Below, piece by piece: positions 1-5,078 of a DNA stretch of 5,078 nucleotides. Source of the stretch: Mycoplasmoidaceae bacterium (GTDB taxonomy: Bacteria > Bacillota_I > Bacilli_A > Mycoplasmatales > Mycoplasmoidaceae); the NCBI GenBank assembly GCA_024427125.1, contig JAKSVN010000023.1, positions 1-5,078 of the forward strand. The letters run 5' to 3'. Each line of letters begins with the position of its first letter. Within the stretch, counting starts at the first letter, position 1. The translations under genes were made by a program, and so were the position numbers. The notes under the pieces were generated by a model. It was given only the letters and a program-made list of their open reading frames with translations. It was not told the DNA's origin and did not search any database.

Positions 1-1529
1 TTAAGCATAAGCATGTACGCAAACATACCAGTCCAATAAGGCCAGTTTGCTCCATTATGATACCAATAAGGGAGCGATGATTTTGAAAGGATATCTGTAT
101 ATCGTTTGTAATTTGGATAAACAGTTAAAACACCAAAATCTTCTAGTTCTGCGTGGTTTTTTGCATATAATTTGTTTTCGAGATTATCGATAAATCTTTC
201 TTTTTTATCGGTTGGAACAATTTCAAAAAGAACAGCCAATATTGTATCAATGCTTAAATTTGCTTCAGTATAATCTCCATCAATATAGTTTACATAGTAA
301 CCAAGATCTTCACTCCATAAAATGTTATTGATAGCGTCTTTAACAACTTCGGCTTCTTTTAAATAAACGTTATCCCCACCCAAAATAGAACCTAAACACA
401 TAAGGGCACGACAATACAAGCATTCATCATATGTAACATAGCCATCTCTATTAACAGCATCTGCCCAATCTAGTCTATTTAATGGTCCTCGCTTATAGAT
501 TAAGTGAGTGTCATCCGCAAAAGTCATCATACGATTTACAACTTTTTGACATAATTCAAGAATTGTAAATTTACCATTTATGACCTCGTTTAAAACACTA
601 TTATCGCCAGAATGATTGATATAATCAAACACCTCCATAACAAAGAAGAATGGGCTATCGTAATGACCACCCCAGAACGATGTGTAATCAGCTTTTACTG
701 CAGATGGGCATTCACCATCATCTTTAATTCCTTTTGCAAGTGTGATGATTTGATTTTTAACAATGTCTTTGTGTTCTTTGTGGAGACAAAGAATAGTCCA
801 ATATGAATCACGATAATAAGTTCTAAAAGGAGAAACATAATTTACCCCTGCTGTTAAAGCTGAGAAATTAGGAATCTCTTTATAGTTTTCAAGGGCAGTA
901 AACATTGATGAACAATAAAGAGCTTTTCTTTCTTCGGTGTTAGCAATTTCAGGCATAACCATATCATCAATTTCGTTAGTTAATTGCTTTTCAATAGAGT
1001 TAACTCTTTTAACAATCTTTTTTGGATCATCAGTAAATGAAATAGCAATCTTAATATCGTCTTTGCTTCCGTTAGCCTTAATAACGTAAGAATAATTAGG
1101 CGCTAAATATTCATTAGGATAATTGGATACAAGTTTTGGAACATCCACAAATGCTGTGTAGTCGTTGACTAAAACAATTTCTTTTTTTGTTTTAAAAGTC
1201 GTTTTAATTCTATTTAAAATGAATGACTCATAACCAAATTGGGAAATAACAATTTTTCCATCTTCTAATTCATAAATAATCTTTTGGATACGACCACAAT
1301 TTATTACTTTCTTTTTAGTGAAAATTGAAAGTGGTTCGCCATCAATAAAAATATTTAAATATGATTGAGCGTTGATGTTGTATCTTGGATTGTTCGCATA
1401 GTGAAAAGACTTAAAACCACCTCTTCCATCAAATTGTGTAAAAAATTTGGTTGTACCAATATCAAACAACACTTGTTCATACCCTTGAGCAGAAACGATG
1501 ATACGTTTATTCTTGAACTTTGTTTTCAT
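1..1529 (-). CDS. Cytoplasmic (alpha/alpha)6-barrel glycosidase, amylo-alpha-1,6-glucosidase/GH63-like (3' end cut off)
   Basis: The frame is open for 509 codons from the ATG at 1529-1527 to the left edge with no stop, so the C-terminus is missing. The start follows a strong GGAGGA site 8 bases upstream. The first ~190 residues look like a beta-rich domain. From ~200 on, the pattern is that of six-hairpin glycosidases: FRTYYRDSYW at 235-244, a DDGECPS turn near 270-276, GGHYDSPFFF at 287-296, DWADAVNRDG at 354-363 followed by an aromatic helix, then DFGVLTVYP (464-472) and YHNGANWPYWTG (490-501). The last two match the 'GLRTLSP ... YHxGxxWPWL' block of glycogen debranching C-terminal domains. 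By analogy with the TWMD motif of that group, D357 is a candidate general acid; this is inference. There is no signal peptide or membrane segment, so it is probably cytosolic and cleaves an imported oligosaccharide. The fold is fairly sure. The family and substrate are not: GH63, GH100 and debranching enzyme remain alternatives. Confidence 0.72.
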   Translation of the reverse strand, partial: MKTKFKNKRIIVSAQGYEQVLFDIGTTKFFTQFDGRGGFKSFHYANNPRYNINAQSYLNIFIDGEPLSIFTKKKVINCGRIQKIIYELEDGKIVISQFGYESFILNRIKTTFKTKKEIVLVNDYTAFVDVPKLVSNYPNEYLAPNYSYVIKANGSKDDIKIAISFTDDPKKIVKRVNSIEKQLTNEIDDMVMPEIANTEERKALYCSSMFTALENYKEIPNFSALTAGVNYVSPFRTYYRDSYWTILCLHKEHKDIVKNQIITLAKGIKDDGECPSAVKADYTSFWGGHYDSPFFFVMEVFDYINHSGDNSVLNEVINGKFTILELCQKVVNRMMTFADDTHLIYKRGPLNRLDWADAVNRDGYVTYDECLYCRALMCLGSILGGDNVYLKEAEVVKDAINNILWSEDLGYYVNYIDGDYTEANLSIDTILAVLFEIVPTDKKERFIDNLENKLYAKNHAELEDFGVLTVYPNYKRYTDILSKSSLPYWYHNGANWPYWTGMFAYMLML

Positions 1530-2415
1530 CTGATTTGTCCTCCACTATTTGTTGGTTGTATAAACCAATTAGATAATAACTAGGATAATTTAATTTATTA
1601 ATCTTTTCATCAAAAACCGAATAATAATACGAATACACCACCATTAATAACCATGGTAGCAAGAAAATAAAGAAAGCTACATTAATAAACTCATTAATCA
1701 TAGGAGTAATTATAAGTAGCATTGCTAACAAGTTGCTAACAACTGGAATCAAGATTAATCCAAGCACTAATAGTATTGATTTAATATTTGTAATAGTAAG
1801 GAATTGAACACTATTTTTAATTGTTAATCCAATACCGGCATTATATACACTTTTATAATAATAAATATTAACTAAAAATGGTGTGATAAAAAGAAGGAAT
1901 ATAGCCCCATAAACAAAGAACCATAAAGATGGACCAACCATCTTAAGAAGTAAAGCTAATAAGGCAGTAAAAACACCAATAACAAATGAAGTTAATATAA
2001 AACTTTTCCAATTGTTTTTGATTCCTTTAATAAAATCATATTTAAAGAATACGGGTTTCCCAAATAATAGATTTTTAAAGATGCCAAACGCTCCAGCAAG
2101 TCCAATGGCAAAAACCATAAAAAATGGAATACCTATCGCAGTAAATATAAGTGTGTTTGTGAAATAGAAATTAAAAAATTCAGGTTCTGTAAGTTCTGCT
2201 GCTTCATAAAGATTATAGGCATTACTGATGTTAAAATCGCAAAGAAGCCATGAGATTAAAAGAGGTAATGCAAATGCAAAAAGAACTAATCCTATAAGCA
2301 AAAACAAGGGCCTTCTTGTTTTAAAAATGAACTTTAATTGTTGCCTTCTATTGTGTGGAAGACATGCTTCATCAAAGTCTTTTGGAGCGTAAACTGCTTT
2401 CTTAGTCTTTTTCAT
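1507..2415 (-). CDS. Six-transmembrane DUF624/YesL-like membrane protein
   Basis: This 302-residue protein has a basic, soluble N-terminus (1-35) and about six hydrophobic helices near 36-58, 88-112, 138-158, 163-187, 212-238 and 243-265. A charged tail of ~35 residues follows. Two cytoplasmic stretches resemble the DUF624 (YesL) pattern: FFKYDFIKGIKNNWKS at 123-138, like the family's 'FFxAFKxNxKQ' block, and a second-half block at 184-215 (IYYYKSVYNAG, then LTIKNSVQFLTITNIKS), like its 'Y.P...F.LS.K..LKNA' block. DUF624 proteins are usually a little over 200 residues, so this one is longer at the N-terminus and in the TM1-TM2 loop. Family members often sit beside sugar ABC transporter and glycosidase genes, and their molecular role is not established. 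The gene starts 14 bases inside the ATPase gene and ends 23 bases inside the glycosidase gene. Only a weak GGAAAG lies ~14 bases upstream, so coupling to ATPase translation is likely. It could be the membrane partner of the ATPase. Confidence 0.68.
   Translation of the reverse strand: MKKTKKAVYAPKDFDEACLPHNRRQQLKFIFKTRRPLFLLIGLVLFAFALPLLISWLLCDFNISNAYNLYEAAELTEPEFFNFYFTNTLIFTAIGIPFFMVFAIGLAGAFGIFKNLLFGKPVFFKYDFIKGIKNNWKSFILTSFVIGVFTALLALLLKMVGPSLWFFVYGAIFLLFITPFLVNIYYYKSVYNAGIGLTIKNSVQFLTITNIKSILLVLGLILIPVVSNLLAMLLIITPMINEFINVAFFIFLLPWLLMVVYSYYYSVFDEKINKLNYPSYYLIGLYNQQIVEDKSDENKVQE
1538..1543 (-). promoter_or_regulatory. Strong ribosome binding site for the glycosidase gene
   Basis: The minus strand reads GGAGGA here, 8 bases before the ATG at 1529. 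It lies inside the last codons of the membrane protein gene and fixes the glycosidase start. It is the only near-perfect Shine-Dalgarno in the window. The two upstream junctions have only weak purine runs, so the glycosidase may be translated more independently, and perhaps more strongly, than the genes before it. Confidence 0.8.
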
Positions 2416-3124
2416 AGTTTATTAAATGTCTTTCCAAAATTTCTTTAGTTGTGTTTTCTTTAACATCATCAAATATAACTGTTTGATTAGTTATAATCTT
2501 AAAATAATCCCCAAAAGATAATGCTTCATCTACATTATGTGTAACATAAAGAACAAACGTATCATTTTCTTTTGCGTAATCACTTATTACATTTTGAATA
2601 TTCTTCGCTATTTGAGGATCAATATTAGAAAAAGCCTCGTCCAGTATCAAAATTTTTGGATTGGTTATTAAAGCTTTTGCAACACATACCTTTTGAACTT
2701 GCCCAATTGAAAGTTGAGAAGGTATGCAGTTAATTAAAAAAGGAATTTCAAAAAGTTCTAGTACCTTATAGATACGTTTTGTAATTTCTTCTGGAGATAG
2801 TTTTTGATTTTTTAAAGGAAAGGCTAAGTTATCAAAAATGGTTTTCTTTGGATATAAATATAAAGATTGTTGAACGTATGAAATTGCTCTTTCCTTTATT
2901 GATAATTCATTAGCGTTAACTCCATCAATAGTTATTGTTCCATCATAAGGAAGAATTCCTGTTAAACAATTAAAAAGAGTCGTTTTTCCGCAACCATTTT
3001 CACCAAAGATAATAGTTACACCACCAGAATTAAAATTTATCGACAGACCATCAAGCCCGTCGATAAATTCATTCTTTTTAATGATGTAAGTTACTTTAAT
3101 ATTTTCGCAACTTATTGTTTTCAT
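2402..3124 (-). CDS. ABC transporter ATP-binding protein (short, MalK/UgpC-like core without regulatory domain)
   Basis: This 240-residue nucleotide-binding subunit has every motif of an active ABC ATPase. Walker A is GENGCGKTT at 41-49 (K47). The Q-loop is YVQQ at 83-86. The signature is LSIGQ at 138-142, a variant of LSGGQ. Walker B is ILILDEAFS at 158-166, with D162 and catalytic E163. The D-loop is SNID at 166-169 and the H-loop histidine is H196 in VTHNVDEAL. The 'LYPKKTIFDNLAFPLK' segment at 90-105 resembles sugar-importer ATPases of the MalK/UgpC/MsmK type. Those run to ~360 residues with a C-terminal TOBE regulatory domain, whereas this protein stops after the core. It should act at the inner face of the membrane as half of an ATPase dimer. 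Its ATG shares one base with the stop of the surface-protein gene (TAATG), and its end overlaps the six-TM gene, which suggests co-production with both. Substrate and direction of transport are not determinable from this subunit. Confidence 0.93.
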   Translation of the reverse strand: MKTISCENIKVTYIIKKNEFIDGLDGLSINFNSGGVTIIFGENGCGKTTLFNCLTGILPYDGTITIDGVNANELSIKERAISYVQQSLYLYPKKTIFDNLAFPLKNQKLSPEEITKRIYKVLELFEIPFLINCIPSQLSIGQVQKVCVAKALITNPKILILDEAFSNIDPQIAKNIQNVISDYAKENDTFVLYVTHNVDEALSFGDYFKIITNQTVIFDDVKENTTKEILERHLINYEKD

Positions 3125-3126
3125 TA
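3122..3126 (-). other. TAATG stop-start overlap (translational coupling)
   Basis: The minus strand reads TAATG: the TAA of the surface-protein gene (3126-3124) shares its last A with the ATG of the ATPase gene (3124-3122). Upstream there are only A-rich runs (AAGAAAAAAG), not a clear Shine-Dalgarno. Ribosomes finishing the surface protein probably re-initiate here, so ATPase output would follow surface-protein translation. Confidence 0.75.
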
Positions 3127-5078
3127 TTTTTCTTTTTTCTTAATTGATACTAAGACAACACCAACAAGTGCAAGTGAAGATAAGACAGCACTTGTAGCAA
3201 TAACACTACCCTTACATCCTTTAGTTGGAGCAGGTGCAACATAATCAGGATCTTTTTCTCCACAACGTGTGCACTTTCCTTCACTAAATTCGTGACCTAA
3301 TGCTTCACCCATTTCTTCTGAACTAGCTGCAGTTGATTGTTTTGTAAATAATTCAGTCTTAAATGTTGCTTCATAGTGACCTTTTTCTGGATCAACACAT
3401 GTTGCATCACTATCTTTTACATATACACCAGTAACTGTTTCAGTAATAACTGCGCCACATTTTGTACAAGTAGTCTTGGCTGTACACTTATTACCATTCC
3501 AAGCGTATGTTGGAGTTGAATATTCATGACCAAGAGGTTGACCTTTCTCGATAGAACTTGCTGCAGTTGATTGTTTAGTGAAATGAGAATTTTCAAAAGT
3601 AGCTTCATAGTGACCTTTCTCTGGATCAACACATGTTGCATCACTATCTTTTACGTATACGCCAGTAACTGTTTCAGTGATTTCATCATCATCACGGACA
3701 CATACTACTTTTGCAGTACATTGTTCACCATTCCATACATATGTTGGTTCACCATATTCATGGCCTAAAGCAGAATTTTCAACTGTGAATGTTGTTGTTC
3801 CGGCTTTGCCACAAACACATGAGTAATAATAAACAGCGTCATCTAAACAAGATGTTCCTGATACTAGGTATTTATCATCTTGAACCTTTTGATTGAATGT
3901 ATGTGCTTCTTTTTGTTCTTCGCCACATTCACATGTTTTCCAGTGATGAGTATCATCGCTTTGATAATCTCCTGTAAATAAGTGTTCATCAAAGACTGCT
4001 GTTAATTCAATGTCTTCACTAATCTTTGAAGTAAAGTCAAACAATGTTCCATCACTTGTTGCCCATCCACTAAAATGATATCCATCTTTTGTTGGTGCAA
4101 CTGGTTGTTGAACTAAACCAGATGTGAATTGGCTATCATAAACCTCTCCATCAACTTTGAAGGTAACTTGTTTTGAATAATCATCAATAATACCAAAAGA
4201 TTTAATTGATGTTGGAGCGTATGCAGCACCCCAGTTAAAGTTAATACCTTGAATTGTGGCAGCGGCTGCAGCATCGCTAACAGCAGTAAGAGAATCAAAC
4301 ATCGCCTCAAAGCGATACCACTCATTACCTAAATTACGCAATTTGCCAAAAGAAGGTTTACCAGCATTAACAAAATAAGTCATTGAAGTAATGCTTGTTC
4401 TATTGAGAGTATTGTCGTTTGATGAACCCATTAAGTTTGCATAAATTTGGCAAGTTCCTGATTGTTTGAATTCAAAGAAGAACCCTTTACCAGATGCTTT
4501 CCAGTTTGAATATGTGAACCAACGTCTATTGTAATCGTTATTACCGTTATAGTTATTAGCCCAAATATTTTTGTGAGAGTTATCAATCTTGAGTTCACGT
4601 TCTACAAAATCAATTGTCTTCATATTGCGAACAAAAACATCAGGATAGTATGTTTGTTCATTAGCTCCTGTAGCCCAGGCAAAATAAAGTTCATCAACTG
4701 TTTCGTGGCCAGTTCCAGTCATTAAGTGGCCCATTTCAGCAAACATTGTTTCAAAGCGATACCAACCATCACCTAGAGAGATGATTTCGCCAAAGTCACC
4801 TGTTTGAATTGTTGTTCCGCTTTTTCTAACTAAATACGATTTAGAGTTACCGGAAGTAATATTTGTTCCATGAGATCTTAAATATGCAACTACTTGTTGA
4901 GTGTTATTTTCATCTTTGAATTTAAATTCAAATGAGAAACCTTTATTTGAGTAAAACCAATCATCAACTGAAACAAAGTCACCATTAACTGCTTGCCAGC
5001 GGTTAAAGTCATTACCATATTTGTCTTTCATCGTTTCAAAAGACATATCTTTTTCTTCAGCTTCTTCTGCTTTAACTG
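3124..5078 (-). CDS. Large repeat-containing surface protein with C-terminal membrane anchor (5' end cut off)
   Basis: The frame is open through the right edge, so the true start and the expected signal peptide are missing. The first Met in frame (5046) follows VKAEEAEEKD with no clear ribosome site and is probably internal. Numbering below runs from that Met (640 residues). Residues ~8-147 and ~160-288 are two copies of an aromatic beta-type domain, each carrying GxWYRFE (W95, W243) and reminiscent of carbohydrate-binding modules. Residues ~292-353 fit an InlB/Flg_new (Listeria-Bacteroides) repeat, with 'F.VDGEVYDSQ...GYHFSGWATSDGTLFDF' features. Residues 354-426 are His/Cys-rich (HHWKTCECG, CVCG). 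Residues 427-504 and 505-582 are tandem 78-residue repeats starting LGHEY, and a partial third ends in CTRCG. The end is a Pro-rich linker, GCKGS, one hydrophobic helix (~615-635) and KKKEK. There is no LPXTG. An extracellular, membrane-held adhesin or glycan-binding protein is likely; the ligand is unknown. Confidence 0.85.
   Translation of the reverse strand, partial: VKAEEAEEKDMSFETMKDKYGNDFNRWQAVNGDFVSVDDWFYSNKGFSFEFKFKDENNTQQVVAYLRSHGTNITSGNSKSYLVRKSGTTIQTGDFGEIISLGDGWYRFETMFAEMGHLMTGTGHETVDELYFAWATGANEQTYYPDVFVRNMKTIDFVERELKIDNSHKNIWANNYNGNNDYNRRWFTYSNWKASGKGFFFEFKQSGTCQIYANLMGSSNDNTLNRTSITSMTYFVNAGKPSFGKLRNLGNEWYRFEAMFDSLTAVSDAAAAATIQGINFNWGAAYAPTSIKSFGIIDDYSKQVTFKVDGEVYDSQFTSGLVQQPVAPTKDGYHFSGWATSDGTLFDFTSKISEDIELTAVFDEHLFTGDYQSDDTHHWKTCECGEEQKEAHTFNQKVQDDKYLVSGTSCLDDAVYYYSCVCGKAGTTTFTVENSALGHEYGEPTYVWNGEQCTAKVVCVRDDDEITETVTGVYVKDSDATCVDPEKGHYEATFENSHFTKQSTAASSIEKGQPLGHEYSTPTYAWNGNKCTAKTTCTKCGAVITETVTGVYVKDSDATCVDPEKGHYEATFKTELFTKQSTAASSEEMGEALGHEFSEGKCTRCGEKDPDYVAPAPTKGCKGSVIATSAVLSSLALVGVVLVSIKKKEK
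3127..3225 (-). other. C-terminal GCxGS-transmembrane-lysine tail (putative surface-anchoring signal)
   Basis: The last 33 residues of the surface protein form a three-part signal: a Pro-rich lead with TKGCKGS (Cys at 3216-3214), a small and hydrophobic helix beginning VIATSAVLSSLALVGVV, and the basic end KKKEK. The layout is like LPXTG, GlyGly-CTERM or MYXO-CTERM tails, but the motif is different. At the least it should hold the protein in the membrane. Processing at the cysteine or glycines is speculation. Confidence 0.6.
3301..3768 (-). repeat. Two tandem 234-bp (78-residue) repeats in the surface-protein gene
   Basis: Unit 1 is 3768-3535 and unit 2 is 3534-3301, in frame and with no gap. 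A third start (LGHEF) at 3300 is followed by only a short CTRCG stub. Both units begin LGHEY, carry WNGxxCTAK near residue 14-20 of the unit, and share a 29-residue identical block from ITETVTG to HYEATF. The corresponding DNA (3371-3444 against 3605-3678) differs at only three positions. Cys17, Cys23 and Cys46 of the unit are shared, while the CxxC partner Cys26 is present only in unit 2. Cys-rich 'GHEY..PTY.WNG..CTA' repeats are a familiar stalk-like element of large Bacillota surface proteins. Confidence 0.9.
3988..4173 (-). other. InlB/Flg_new-type (Listeria-Bacteroides) repeat domain
   Basis: Residues ~292-353 of the surface protein read as one beta-grasp-like repeat: KQVTFKVDGEVYDSQ, a PVAPTKDGYHFSGW stretch, then a 'GTLFDFTSKISEDIELTAVF' ending. 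The order 'V.F..dG..........P..P....GY.F.GW......fdf...i..di.l.A.f' is the hallmark of the Listeria-Bacteroides repeat (Flg_new), a spacer module of Gram-positive surface proteins. It confirms an extracellular location for the region. Confidence 0.8.
4183..5025 (-). repeat. Duplicated ~140-residue aromatic domain in the surface protein
   Basis: Copy 1 covers ~5025-4606 and copy 2 ~4569-4183. Aligned landmarks are NDFNRWQ / NDYNRRWF, KGFSFEFK / KGFFFEFK, a 'YLV' / 'YFV' strand, and LGDGWYRFETMF / LGNEWYRFEAMF. The WYRFE motifs are 148 residues apart. The copies are diverged, although TCAAAGCGATACCA survives in both on the plus strand. The alternation of aromatic strands and Gly/Asn turns suggests a beta-sandwich of carbohydrate-binding type; no family could be named with confidence. 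Confidence 0.65.

Noticed and set aside
67..75. TGA-as-tryptophan (mycoplasma) code
   Set aside because: Every tryptophan in the conserved glycosidase and domain motifs that I translated is TGG, and no reading frame needs TGA readthrough.
612..806. 64-codon plus-strand open frame
   Set aside because: It lies wholly antisense to the glycosidase, whose motifs are intact there. The translation is Cys/Phe-rich with no domain pattern.
1365..1583. 72-codon plus-strand open frame
   Set aside because: It is antisense to the glycosidase start and the end of the membrane protein gene. It looks like a shadow of those frames.
3124..3145. T-rich run on the plus strand as a terminator
   Set aside because: On the coding strand it is A-rich, no hairpin precedes it, and the next gene starts within it, so it is coding and junction sequence.
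3417..3644. 75-codon minus-strand open frame inside the repeats
   Set aside because: It is an alternate frame of the tandem repeat region, and its Leu/Gln/Val-rich content follows from the repeat codons.
3571..3768. 65-codon plus-strand open frame
   Set aside because: It is antisense to repeat unit 1 and its composition reflects the complement of that repeat.
3301..3768. CRISPR-like or mobile repeat array
   Set aside because: The repeats are 234 bp, directly adjacent, in frame and coding. There are no spacers, inverted ends or transposase.
4113..4325. 70-codon minus-strand open frame, leucine-rich and membrane-like
   Set aside because: It is an out-of-frame reading of the second aromatic domain. 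The hydrophobicity comes from shifted Ala/Gly/Ser codons and no ribosome site precedes it.
5044..5046. ATG at 5046 as the start of the surface protein
   Set aside because: The frame stays open for ten more codons (VKAEEAEEKD) to the window edge, no clear ribosome site precedes it, and a protein with an extracellular domain set and C-terminal anchor needs a signal peptide that would lie further upstream.

Overview
The window is AT-rich bacterial DNA in which essentially every base is coding. All four genes lie on the minus strand and read from the right edge to the left edge. Tryptophan is encoded by TGG throughout and the three visible stops are all TAA, so the standard bacterial code fits and a TGA=Trp mollicute code is not indicated. 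The AT-richness, the repeat-built Cys-rich surface protein with a GCxGS-transmembrane-Lys tail, and the DUF624-like membrane protein together suggest an uncultured Bacillota member, possibly a gut Bacilli, Erysipelotrichia or RF39-type lineage. That placement is inference.

In the direction of transcription the layout is as follows. (1) 5078-3124 is the 3' part of a large extracellular protein whose start lies beyond the right edge. It has two copies of a tryptophan/aromatic-rich beta-type domain, an InlB/Flg_new-type repeat, a Cys-rich segment, two near-identical 78-residue tandem repeats, and a C-terminal membrane anchor with a lysine tail. (2) 3124-2402 is a 240-residue ABC transporter ATPase with all core motifs and no regulatory domain. 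(3) 2415-1507 is a six-transmembrane DUF624/YesL-like protein. (4) 1529-1 is a cytoplasmic (alpha/alpha)6-barrel glycosidase resembling the amylo-alpha-1,6-glucosidase/GH63 group, cut by the left edge before its stop.

The genes overlap at every junction (1, 14 and 23 bases), which implies one polycistronic, translationally coupled unit. No promoter or terminator lies inside the window. The simplest reading is a carbohydrate-acquisition locus: a surface-anchored protein that may bind glycan, an ATP-driven membrane complex, and an intracellular glycosidase acting on the imported product. The substrate cannot be read from the sequence. No canonical sugar permease or solute-binding protein is visible, so whether the ATPase works with the six-TM protein or with permeases outside the window is open.

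The observations most worth a second look are the non-LPXTG C-terminal signal, the coupled ATPase plus DUF624-like pair, the duplicated N-terminal domain, and the repeat pair whose conserved core differs only synonymously.
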